Shown here: piece after piece, positions 14,001 through 21,076 of the stretch
Position numbering within the stretch: the stretch's first letter is position 1
Layout: each line of letters starts with the position of its first letter
Source: a virus
Length of the DNA: 22,332 bases
Direction: 5' to 3' (one strand)
Virus record (IMG/VR): IMGVR_UViG_3300007276_000340
Coordinates: 1-22,332 of that record
The notes under the pieces: model-generated
Seen by the model: the letters and a program-made list of their open reading frames with translations, nothing else
Told to the model about the DNA's origin: nothing
The model's database searches: none
Made by a program: the position numbers and the translations under genes

Positions 14001-15855
14001 CCCTGTCAACGGCCACAGAGGCCGACTGAACCATTCTAGGGTCTAACATGGATGCTGGGTCAAGTACATTCCGTTGCAGCCTAGCGCCACCTAGGGAAGC
14101 CTTAGGCATGAAGCGGTCAAAGAGGTTATACTTCACATCGAAGTGAGCATACGTAGCTATATCGTTGGGGGCTATCTTGTACTTGTAATCCAAGGCAGCA
14201 ACGAAGTCACCTTGAGTGACAGCGTCGAACTTGTCTGCCGCAGGGGTGTAACCCTCTGGGCCACGTACCATGATGTCAAAGTCTTGGTCTCGGACACCCA
14301 GCGTACGCAGATTGAACAGAACTTGCTCTGTTGCGTCAGCTGCAGTGAGGAAACCACCGTCCCGTCGGCCATATACGGCTGTAATGTGGACTCTGTCGTC
14401 CCCCATACGCCTTCCGATAGTGGATGAGTTGCTCAAGATGCGGATATCGGTGACATCACGGAACTTATTGACGATCATAGCCGCGGCAGCGTCCTTTTCA
14501 GCTATGGTGTACTGGTTTCCACCGCTGATGTGCGCTCTCTCCACCATTTCTTGGTTGCCATTGATGGCCCGCGCCTCAGATGGCTTGAGAGGTGGTACTT
14601 TAGGCTTGATTGGAGCGGATATCATCTCCTTACTGCCCTTTGCATTAGGCGGGACGCTCACTCCCTTGCTTGGAGGGGGTGGTAACAGCTGTCGGCCAAC
14701 CTGAGTACCTATCTCAGGGGCTATGTCGTCCACAATAGCGGCCTCTCTGGTAGTACCAGCCAGCAGACGGGCTGCTTCACCAGTCTCATCCATCTCTATA
14801 GCCTCGATCACCTTACGGTAGCGGCCAGGGTTGGAGTTGCTCATAGTGGCAATGACTGAGCTGGGGTTGGGGGCAGGCTTGATGAAGCGGGTAGCGAAAC
14901 GCCCAGCCTCACCAGCTATGCCACCCAGCAGGGGGATTATGTCCAGCACTGAGGCAGCGTTATCGAAGAATGCCTGTGTGTCGTCAATGTAACCACGCTC
15001 AACCACATCCTTCAGCAGGTTGTACTCAGCAAACTGGTTGTCGCCTGACAACATTGCTGAAGACTCCGTAGAGACAATGCCAATCAGGTCACGGGCAAAG
15101 TCTATCCGCTGCTCAGGTGGTATTGCGGCTACAACCTCGGCCAGGTCACGCTTGACATTACCCATCAGGGAATCTCTAGCTACACCCTTGCCACTTAAGA
15201 TGTCCTCCCACAGGGTGCTTACTGCAGCTGCAGGTGTCATCTCATTCTTGTTTACTTTGTTCTGTATTTCATTAACTAAGGTAGTCTCTGCTAAGGGAAC
15301 CATATACAAAGAGAATATGTCCCAGACACCTTGAGAGTACTCAAAGTCATCCTGCTTAGCTACCTCAGTCATCACCATCTGGCTGATGGTTGACTGCACA
15401 GCAGCCTCCTCACCCATCCGACCAGCGTGGGTCAGGCGTACCTTGGACTGATAGTCACTCTCGTTGTCTGAGGGTGACACGATCATCTCCTCCTTGAGCA
15501 GAGCTTTGAAGTCTGTGTCTGCTTGGTTCAAGATGAAGTTAGCGTTTAGTGCGAAAGACTTATCGCCCTGCCCCACCTGAGGGTCAGCCATAGTCTGTAT
15601 CAGAGCTTCGTTGGAAGCTGTCCGGCTCTCCTCTCTGGCTCCGCTAAGAACGGACTCCGAGTACTGAGGGTCGTCGCTGTCCAAGCCGCCAACGGAAGCC
15701 TCGTAGGCCTCTGCTACATCTTCTCCGCCCAGCATAGCAACGTGAGCTGCCTTGTTCTGGTTGGAGAGTGGAGTCGTTTGCACAGGCTCCGGCGTGGCCT
15801 GACGAAGGTCATCCATTCCGATTGCTGTGCCTTGTAAGTCATCCAAGGTGTCCAT
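11050..15855 (-). CDS. Giant internal virion (ejection) protein, gp16-like by size and position
   Basis: 1601 residues, the largest gene in the window; ATG at 15855 with AAGGAAG upstream. T7 gp16 is about 1300 residues. Visible layout: acidic N-terminus (1-135), a helical region with a hydrophobic stretch (about 302-315, VLDIIPLLGGIAGEAG), a proline-rich linker (391-426), a mixed region with many Tyr/Asn, and a helical C-terminal third containing a weakly hydrophobic segment near 1285-1305 (LAYGVPTAAAGVVVDAFL) and an acidic end (EEPTFEEDDD). I see no lytic transglycosylase signature such as gp16's N-terminal domain; wall hydrolysis seems to be supplied by the separate GH24 protein. A very AT-rich patch lies at 13641-13700. 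It is presumed to be ejected into the host envelope with the 574-residue protein; this rests on size and synteny. Confidence 0.8.
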   Translation of the reverse strand: MDTLDDLQGTAIGMDDLRQATPEPVQTTPLSNQNKAAHVAMLGGEDVAEAYEASVGGLDSDDPQYSESVLSGAREESRTASNEALIQTMADPQVGQGDKSFALNANFILNQADTDFKALLKEEMIVSPSDNESDYQSKVRLTHAGRMGEEAAVQSTISQMVMTEVAKQDDFEYSQGVWDIFSLYMVPLAETTLVNEIQNKVNKNEMTPAAAVSTLWEDILSGKGVARDSLMGNVKRDLAEVVAAIPPEQRIDFARDLIGIVSTESSAMLSGDNQFAEYNLLKDVVERGYIDDTQAFFDNAASVLDIIPLLGGIAGEAGRFATRFIKPAPNPSSVIATMSNSNPGRYRKVIEAIEMDETGEAARLLAGTTREAAIVDDIAPEIGTQVGRQLLPPPPSKGVSVPPNAKGSKEMISAPIKPKVPPLKPSEARAINGNQEMVERAHISGGNQYTIAEKDAAAAMIVNKFRDVTDIRILSNSSTIGRRMGDDRVHITAVYGRRDGGFLTAADATEQVLFNLRTLGVRDQDFDIMVRGPEGYTPAADKFDAVTQGDFVAALDYKYKIAPNDIATYAHFDVKYNLFDRFMPKASLGGARLQRNVLDPASMLDPRMVQSASVAVDRAAGIQDGFMQLASEFAGRYKSASPLQKEMITEYIHEANREGLKLNTNYLSANGYDRNSIQALQKFREYWDTAYLLENMDLIRSLDANGYMVLTDGVNGSRLYAKPLEKGIYNNNRVYNPVTDEVTRLSKNELNALYESGGTVARLRAGIDDGGEIIEYIMSSNTKSDYFRKLSSLDHVLSYREGYYTVTYKNPVFVTRNVTDTKGNFLYNKAVAVAKDQKTARRMLEKLAREDGITSEDGVASWGGVRGDKKEIDIGSDDYWDLHQANGRIATRFRGKRLEDADATSNVNALDAHVEDPAQSMQRAARSLSERIAMRDWLEGMKARFNAQYGHLTPKVNGEVSFPNKWTEITKEGKHGDKELGDARTTFEYIQYMQNGYNNSLDDASKSLFRGMANAFGESSLPLADDAERMMSHLSEVSPTGLLKNSSFHAYLALNPLRQLLIQSHQGLQLLAIAPKFVMTQLPKQMASVVLYKSLYQPYLKGGKSAGGMAEARKLVEEAMGQDLAVTAALVDLVDRSGVWQAVDKTNLLQGDLTYLAESMMGSHNAGLSAMGKVTSGIRKAGFDAGERMNLLSAFLTFYNMEQKALAAAGKGGKTFDQEIVDSALGAARNFTYSMNKAGDMPYNQNMLGMVMQYQQVPHKFATTATTNRGLSKTQKLKLAAFNTLAYGVPTAAAGVVVDAFLQSIAREEDEDLRRLLMDGTEAYMLNRGLQVFDEEGGPVSRVDWGGLAPFDMYASLSFLDTMLNEGTYNVIAASPGGQLFFGKNPRITDAFKKSLSVVADIWTGSAEPKDVMQAMDAWLSISSGYSNTMRAYAAKKKGVLMNSSSTYIMDDDVTSAEAFAVALGFSTATSSSNFLVQKQIHEIRKDLEADAKVTHNELVKVLRDDGISLVDKEFVYNYLSVVQSYLPEEHKNFYLQEMLKNMSRSVKSGDGIVYLKMLEAFGSAGEDDFRRLINQTNLSDSHKQRLRGMLEEPTFEEDDD

Positions 15856-15864
15856 GCCGCTTCC

Positions 15865-16323
15865 TTATAGTTTCGTATGGTTAGTGGTGTTAACATCAGG
15901 CACAGTGCCTGCACCTGCAGGGGAGTTAAAGATTGAAGCTGCACTACCCACCGCTTGAAAGATAGAGCTTATGTTGTTGTTACGTGCTATGTTGGACTGA
16001 GAGTTTCCGATCTGTCTGCTGACAGCATCAGAGCTGATCTCTGCAGACTTCTCATTGGCAGCGTTGACTCCAAGCGTACCTATTGAGCTGGCCTCACCTG
16101 AGCTACCACCAGTACCAGTGTTCTCACCAGACTGTGCTATCTGTGCCGCGGCTATCCGACGTTGCCTAAAGGCTTGCCGCCTCTTCTGTATCTGTGCAGT
16201 TCTACGCTCTGCGTTCTGAGCGTCTGCGATATCCTGTTGCTCTTCAGCACTCTCGTTCGCCATGTATGCCTGGCCCGCAGTGCTCACTGCCAGTAGTGCC
16301 AAGGCTGCTACGCTAATTCCCAT
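15865..16323 (-). CDS. Internal virion protein, T7 gp14-like
   Basis: 152 residues; ATG 16323 with GGAG 7 bases upstream. It has a hydrophobic N-terminal helix (ISVAALALLAVSTAGQAYMA, 3-22), then a long charged helix with Gln/Arg/Ala (EEQQDIADAQNAERRTAQIQ, then KRRQAFRQRRIAAAQIAQ), a Gly/Ser hinge (GENTGTGGSSGEAS) and a Ser/Asn-rich helical remainder ending GAGTVPDVNTTNHTKL. The N-terminal hydrophobic helix followed by an 'R..A..R.RRI..A.I' helix and a Gly/Ser turn is the familiar pattern of gp14-type internal proteins, which form the outer-membrane part of the ejection channel. The 5' end overlaps the upstream gene by 16 bases. Identification is by pattern and position between tail tubular protein B and the giant proteins. 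Confidence 0.8.
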   Translation of the reverse strand: MGISVAALALLAVSTAGQAYMANESAEEQQDIADAQNAERRTAQIQKRRQAFRQRRIAAAQIAQSGENTGTGGSSGEASSIGTLGVNAANEKSAEISSDAVSRQIGNSQSNIARNNNISSIFQAVGSAASIFNSPAGAGTVPDVNTTNHTKL

Positions 16324-16568
16324 AGGAATACTCCATATACTTCACCATCAATTAACTCCTCACCTATCTTCTCACCCGCTAGGTAGCGGCAGAAGCGAGG
16401 GTTGGGTGACACGGTCACGAGGCGTTCAACGCCCCGATCACGTAGTTCTTCAAACATCTTATCTACTTCTTGGTCGAGCCTACGGGCTATACTGATGTCC
16501 CATGCCCACACATCACAGTGTACCATGACCTCCTTGTCGTTGATAGGCTCTATCCAAAGTTTAAACAT
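16308..16568 (-). CDS. Short gp13-position protein, possibly GNAT-like fragment
   Basis: 86 residues from ATG at 16568. An AGGGA at 16575-16579 lies 6 bases upstream; another ATG at 16574 touches that site and is less suitable, and starts farther upstream (to 16859) run inside the tail protein gene. It overlaps the tail tubular protein B stop by 8 bases. The sequence (MFKLWIEPINDKEVMVHCDV, then a helix REDQEVDKMFEEL-like, then RLVTVSPNPRFCRYLAGEKI and GEVYGVFLWELA) has the strand-helix-strand and 'NPRFCRYL..IGE' look of the short phage proteins at the gp13 locus, sometimes annotated as acetyltransferase-like. It is too short for a complete acetyltransferase, so a structural role or assembly factor is likelier. 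Moderate confidence that it is a gene, low on function. Confidence 0.7.
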   Translation of the reverse strand: MFKLWIEPINDKEVMVHCDVWAWDISIARRLDQEVDKMFEELRDRGVERLVTVSPNPRFCRYLAGEKIGEELIDGEVYGVFLWELA

Positions 16569-19500
16569 AACCATTCCCTGTGAGTGAAAGGTTCCACCCC
16601 AAGATACGACAGTCCTTACCAGCCTCTGTCTCCGCATAGATAGCAAGGGCGTTTCCGCTTCCTCGTACCTTGTTGCGTGTCGAGATGATCTCATACCCAC
16701 TGTCATAGTCTGCCCCAACTGCTGAGGGGATGTAATGACGCCGGAGTCTATAGGCTTGGAATGGTGTGCCCCACTTGTTGGAGGAAGAGCTGTTGGTGAA
16801 ACCCCATCGGGTCTGTACCTTGCAGCCTGAGGGATTCTCAAGCTCGTAGTCAGCACCAAGGGTGGTCTCAGTCTGTCGCATGTGCCAGGTCAGGAACGGA
16901 GCTTGCTTATCCCTTGAGCTGTCCCCTGCTGTAACTGCCCCAGTAGCCATGTAGGCTTTGGCATCAACACCGCCAGTACCAGCGGCCACTGGTATGCTGT
17001 CATACAGCAGCCCAATGTTCTCTGGTGACACAGCTATGTCAGTCATCCACATGTGCTGGAATCTTCCAGATAGTGGGCGACGGTTGACGGGGTTAGACAC
17101 ACCGTTTCCTATCAGCTCCCGACTGTAAGTTCCCGCACTGGGCAAAGGCACTATCGTGTCTGTTGCGTACAGCGCACCATCTTTGTACAGGCTTATGACC
17201 TCGGTTGTGGCGTCATAAGTTATGACCAAGTTGCCATCTATTCTGTCAAAGTCCACAGAGGAAGAGCCATGGTTGACTCGAAGTGCTGTGGCTGTATACT
17301 CTATTAAGAAGCTGCTAGATGTACTGCTAGTCTCCCACTTATAGATGTGCTGCTCACCGTCCACAGCCATGTTCGCATCGTCACCCCAAGTGGGGTAGGC
17401 ATCCTCAAGAATAACACCAAAGCTGTAGTCTGAGCCTTCCAGCGTACCGCTTGTTGATGCTGTCCAAGTGTCTCCTGTCCAAGACCAACAACCCTGTTGG
17501 TGACCACGAATACCCACCTGCCACCTTGTCACAATTGGTATGCCGTCTGTGGCAGACCAACCGTATGATGATGTCACGACGAAGTCAAACTCAGAAGCGG
17601 TGCCAGCTATCGTGTGATAACCAGCGGTGCTAACTGGCAGGCCACCAACCGTGTCATTAAGGTTTGTGGTAAGAGAGTCTATCGTAGTCTGACCAGATGT
17701 GTTCTCATCCCAGAATGTTATAGACTTGTTGTTCAACAAGGTTGTGAAATACCTGTTGGAAGATATGACAGAGAAGTTATACTTCAGCGTCCACCCTGCC
17801 CTGTAAGGTGTGTCTGGTGAGTTGAGAGTTTGTGGCTGTGCTGAGGAACTACTATGCCCAGCCCACCGCCACTCGTCATCAGCAAGGATATACTTAGCAG
17901 GATCTGTTACCCCAGTCAAACTGTAGTCATTCGGGTCTATGCTCAACAGGTATGGGAGGTCACCAGTACCAGTCCAGCCACTACCGCTAACCCACCCACC
18001 AGCACCTGTTGCACCCCCATCCTCATAGAAGAAGTCAGGGACTGCAGAGCCAGCATACTGTGTAAGTAAGCCTGCGAAAGCTACCGCACCAGTTCGTGGT
18101 GCACTGTTCACAATGCCAGCGTACCCTTGTACCCAGAGGATCGGGTCAATGCTATCTAGGTATGTGTCATAGGCATTCGTTACCTGGGTTATGGCATTAG
18201 CCTGCGCCCAGTCTACAAAGTTGTCATCATAGTAGTGCGAGAAGGTATAGCCGACTGTGTCGCTTGGCCCTGTCTCGTACAGAGTCAGGTACTTAAGAGT
18301 TCGTGAACCCTCTGCTCTGCTAGTCTCCTCTAAAGTAAGCTCTACGCCATCAGCCAGCACTTGTACACCGTCCGCGGTGACGGGGGTAATGACCGTAGAT
18401 GTACTGAAGGGTTTAGTCCTAACGTACGCCACAGCCTGTGGTGTGTAGAACGTCCCTATCTGAATGGTTGCCGGAGAAAAGGCACCAAGGTTAACGTCTA
18501 AGACTAACTCCCTAGTATGATACTGTGCGCCAACCAGGGTGTTGCCCAAGTACAGCCAACGTATCTTACGAGTTACCTCATCGAATACCCCCTTGGCTTG
18601 CTCCTTGGATGACAGTGAGATTTCGTCATAGAAGGTCTGTATAGTCTGCTGTGTTAGGTTCTCTGCCTTCCACGAGCCTGACGAGGGGTCAGGAGCTACT
18701 CGATAAATCCCATCCTCTGTCCAGTAGACCAAGCTGTCTTCAACCTCAACCACTGTGTCGCGAAAGATGTTAGTGTGTTCAGAGATCTTCTTGACAATAT
18801 AGTTGTCTGCTGAGAAACCTTCGTCAGCACCACCCATAACTATCCACACACCGTTGTTGGCTATGATGAACAGCACTGAGCCTACGTTGATAAGCTTGGT
18901 GATAGTGCCAACACCAGAGATACGTATGAAGCCACCATCAGTGGCAACCAAGTCAGACTCTGAGTCACTGGTGGGGTCACCAGCTTGGTAGCACTTACCG
19001 ATATCGTCACTAGATTCCACAAGCTGGCTGAACATAACATAGTTAGACAGCGAGGGGCTGCGGCTATCGCCGTCAGACACTGCGCCGCTGAAACCAGCGT
19101 ACCAAACTCGTCCGCCGTACTCAGCTACCTGTGTTGCACCACTGGGGGTGCTGTCAGCCGGTAAAGACTCGAACAGATCTACGTTCAGCTCACTGAACTT
19201 AGACATGTTGTCAGCGTAGGCTTGCTCTCGGCTAGCACCCCTGTCCAGTGCATCAATGACGAAGTACCCACGAGGAGCTGGTGCGCTGTACGGAGGGTTG
19301 TCTCCGAAGTCAGCAGCGAAGAACCTCACACGGCCTAAGCTATCGCTAGGGTCAGTGCGCAGGTAGGTAAACATGATGTCAGCATTACTGGGGTACTTGC
19401 CAGTTAGGTTGTCTGTGGAACTCAGGGGGTCTTCGTTACTACCGTCATCACGACAGAAGCGGGGAACGCCCCAGCTCTGGTTCCGTGTGTTGTACGTGTG

Positions 19501-20094
19501 CTCATTGCTGATGGCTGTTGGCCGCAGTGAGATGTTGTTGTCTTCAAACAGGTTATTGCTAGTGGCATCAATGTCCTCAACACCGAACAAGTCCCTTACC
19601 TTAACCCGCAGGGTGGACTTGCTGAAGTTGTCCAGACCGGCGTCGTACTCACAGACAGTGATGTCTTGTGTGCCGCGGGCCACCACCAATTTACCATCCA
19701 CTACAGCGAAAGAGAAGTCAATAGTCTTTTCTGACCCAATGGTCAACTCCCCCTGCACAGCTGAGGAGAGGACATCGTTCGCCATGTCGTGGAAGTGGAG
19801 TACGTTGCCTATTTGCACGACAGCAAAGCTTAGGTTGGCGTCTTCGGCTACGTTAGACCAAGTGAAGGTGTTTACCTTAGCGCCTTCCAGATCTGTGCCG
19901 TTGTAGGGAGAACCCCACAAGGTGTACCCCAGCTCAAAGTCCAGACCCAACCTGCGGTCACGGCTGCCATCCATGTTGAGGACGAAGTTGTCCTCATCTG
20001 TGGAGGCATCAGCCGGAAAGTTGAGCGGACTCGCTTCCGTTATCAGCCCCTTCACGAACCGATTTACTTCTTGTGGCTGGCTTTTCTTTGGCAT
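16561..20094 (-). CDS. Tail tubular protein B (nozzle) with large lectin-like insertion
   Basis: 1177 residues, against about 794 for T7 gp12. Beginning EVNRFVKGLITEASPLNFPA (residues 9-28), then STDEDNFVLNMDGSRDRRLG, it matches the N-terminus of marine tail tubular protein B sequences I know, where residues set up the nozzle. Typical beta-rich segments follow (YGGRVWYAGF around 326-335, VGSVLFIIANNGVWIVMGG around 404-422, VYWTEDGIYRVAPD around 456-469). The C-terminus (about 1062-1177, KQAPFLTWHMRQTET, CKVQTRWGFT, KVRGSGNALAIYAETE, GWNLSLTG) again matches the family. Between about 620 and 1060 lies extra sequence: a linker of Tyr/Gly/Ser/Asp-rich repeats and a LamG/concanavalin-like beta sandwich (about 885-1033, including NLVITYDATTEVISLYKDGA). 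ATG at 20094 overlaps the 90-residue gene by 86 bases and has only a weak AAGAG upstream. Confidence 0.87.
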   Translation of the reverse strand: MPKKSQPQEVNRFVKGLITEASPLNFPADASTDEDNFVLNMDGSRDRRLGLDFELGYTLWGSPYNGTDLEGAKVNTFTWSNVAEDANLSFAVVQIGNVLHFHDMANDVLSSAVQGELTIGSEKTIDFSFAVVDGKLVVARGTQDITVCEYDAGLDNFSKSTLRVKVRDLFGVEDIDATSNNLFEDNNISLRPTAISNEHTYNTRNQSWGVPRFCRDDGSNEDPLSSTDNLTGKYPSNADIMFTYLRTDPSDSLGRVRFFAADFGDNPPYSAPAPRGYFVIDALDRGASREQAYADNMSKFSELNVDLFESLPADSTPSGATQVAEYGGRVWYAGFSGAVSDGDSRSPSLSNYVMFSQLVESSDDIGKCYQAGDPTSDSESDLVATDGGFIRISGVGTITKLINVGSVLFIIANNGVWIVMGGADEGFSADNYIVKKISEHTNIFRDTVVEVEDSLVYWTEDGIYRVAPDPSSGSWKAENLTQQTIQTFYDEISLSSKEQAKGVFDEVTRKIRWLYLGNTLVGAQYHTRELVLDVNLGAFSPATIQIGTFYTPQAVAYVRTKPFSTSTVITPVTADGVQVLADGVELTLEETSRAEGSRTLKYLTLYETGPSDTVGYTFSHYYDDNFVDWAQANAITQVTNAYDTYLDSIDPILWVQGYAGIVNSAPRTGAVAFAGLLTQYAGSAVPDFFYEDGGATGAGGWVSGSGWTGTGDLPYLLSIDPNDYSLTGVTDPAKYILADDEWRWAGHSSSSAQPQTLNSPDTPYRAGWTLKYNFSVISSNRYFTTLLNNKSITFWDENTSGQTTIDSLTTNLNDTVGGLPVSTAGYHTIAGTASEFDFVVTSSYGWSATDGIPIVTRWQVGIRGHQQGCWSWTGDTWTASTSGTLEGSDYSFGVILEDAYPTWGDDANMAVDGEQHIYKWETSSTSSSFLIEYTATALRVNHGSSSVDFDRIDGNLVITYDATTEVISLYKDGALYATDTIVPLPSAGTYSRELIGNGVSNPVNRRPLSGRFQHMWMTDIAVSPENIGLLYDSIPVAAGTGGVDAKAYMATGAVTAGDSSRDKQAPFLTWHMRQTETTLGADYELENPSGCKVQTRWGFTNSSSSNKWGTPFQAYRLRRHYIPSAVGADYDSGYEIISTRNKVRGSGNALAIYAETEAGKDCRILGWNLSLTGNGYV

Positions 20095-20281
20095 CGGATT
20101 TACTCTTGATTGATGTAAACGAGTCTATTGCGTCTATCGCTGCTTGGAAGGATGTGTATAATCCTCTCAGAGAGGCGTCTACACTACCCGATCCGTCATA
20201 GTTAATCGTCTTCAGGGTGGGGAACTTAGGATCACTCTTAAGTACGAATTTTCCGTATGTAATAGTTGCGCCTTCGGCCAT
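20009..20281 (-). CDS. Hypothetical 90-residue protein between tail tubular proteins A and B
   Basis: Starts MAEGATITYGKFVLKSDPKF from ATG 20281 with AAGGA about 9 bases upstream, 2 bases after the preceding stop. The N-terminal half looks well folded (LKTINYDGSGSVDASLRGLY, then TSFQAAIDAIDSFTSIKSKS); the C-terminal third is charged and flexible (DAKEKPATRSKSVREGADNG to SAQLSG) and is encoded in a different frame within the first 29 codons of tail tubular protein B. No family recognised. Without this gene a gap of about 190 bases would separate A and B, so I believe it is real. A small virion-assembly or tail-connector role is a guess from position. Confidence 0.72.
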   Translation of the reverse strand: MAEGATITYGKFVLKSDPKFPTLKTINYDGSGSVDASLRGLYTSFQAAIDAIDSFTSIKSKSDAKEKPATRSKSVREGADNGSESAQLSG

Positions 20282-20283
20282 GA

Positions 20284-21075
20284 TTAATTATCCTTGTCTA
20301 GGGGGTGGCCCGTCCAGCCGGAGCTGTTCTTTCCACGACGCCCAAAGTTGCGGTAGCGGATGCCACCATTAAGTGCAAACGCTTTCCGTGACAGCCAGCG
20401 TCCTGCCTTCTGTGCTCTCTGCTCAGCCTTCTCATTAGCCATCTGCTTCAAGGCTAGGCTTGCTGCAGACTTAGAATCTTCGAGCAGCTGAGTGAAAGCC
20501 TCAGACGGTAGGTCAGGCACAAAGCTGTCAGAGGATGTCCAGGCTGGGCTTACGAAACCCTGTGCCTGCATCTTGCCTGCTGCTATGAAGCTGTCTATCG
20601 CTGAGTCGTACGCATCAAAGTAGATAGTCTCATCGTCGAAGCTCGTCCAGTACTGGGGTGGCACATCGTTCCGTATGAGTATCTCAGATCCGTCATCCGT
20701 GCTGATGATATCAACATTGGTTGCGTCACTGTTCCGTGCGTTCGTCTTGTTGAGGAAGACATCAGGGTGGAGGTACTCCATCACCTTGTACTTCCTTCGC
20801 GTCTCTCCAGTCTTGCGTACATCGTACCGAAGCTCAACTAGCTCCTTCAATTCGGTAGGCGCTGTAGACTTGGTGGGGTTGGCGGAGTTTGAGTTGGTGA
20901 ACGTGACCATACGCTTTAGGTGAGGCCAGTTCTTGCTGTCGATCATGGCATAGTACGTGTCCTTCACAATGGAGGCAACCTGTGTGCTCTCCACTGTATC
21001 GTCTATGCTATTGACCTCGTCACCGTCCATGTCATTAAGGACGGACTGTACAAGCTCTAACAATGTCTTCTTCAT
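20284..21075 (-). CDS. Tail tubular protein A (adaptor)
   Basis: 263 residues (T7 gp11 is about 196, so this is longer). It begins MKKTLLELVQSVLNDMDGDE, then helix VASIVKDTYYAMIDSKNWPHL (about 32-52) and the KRMVTFTNSN motif; a 'helix, D..W, K....F' opening with PTELKELVELRYDV (78-91) is the pattern of gatekeeper/adaptor tail tubular protein A, which joins the portal to the nozzle. A middle beta region (IISTDDGSEILIRNDVPPQYWTSFDDETIYFDAYDSA, about 125-160) and a C-terminal helix with basic residues (SKSAASLALKQMANEKAEQRAQKAGRWLSRKAF) follow. AAGGTG about 4 bases before ATG 21075; it starts just after the preceding stop (21077). Family assigned by motif recall and by its position before tail tubular protein B. 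Confidence 0.85.
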   Translation of the reverse strand: MKKTLLELVQSVLNDMDGDEVNSIDDTVESTQVASIVKDTYYAMIDSKNWPHLKRMVTFTNSNSANPTKSTAPTELKELVELRYDVRKTGETRRKYKVMEYLHPDVFLNKTNARNSDATNVDIISTDDGSEILIRNDVPPQYWTSFDDETIYFDAYDSAIDSFIAAGKMQAQGFVSPAWTSSDSFVPDLPSEAFTQLLEDSKSAASLALKQMANEKAEQRAQKAGRWLSRKAFALNGGIRYRNFGRRGKNSSGWTGHPLDKDN

Positions 21076-21076
21076 A

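Noticed and set aside
16569-16859. Upstream extension of the 86-residue gene to 183 residues
   Set aside because: It runs through the conserved C-terminus of tail tubular protein B in another frame, and a suitable ribosome-binding site (AGGGA) precedes ATG 16568.
19373-19906. 177-residue plus-strand ORF
   Set aside because: It is antisense to tail tubular protein B, Ser/Leu-rich as expected from mirror frames, and lies inside a continuous minus-strand operon.
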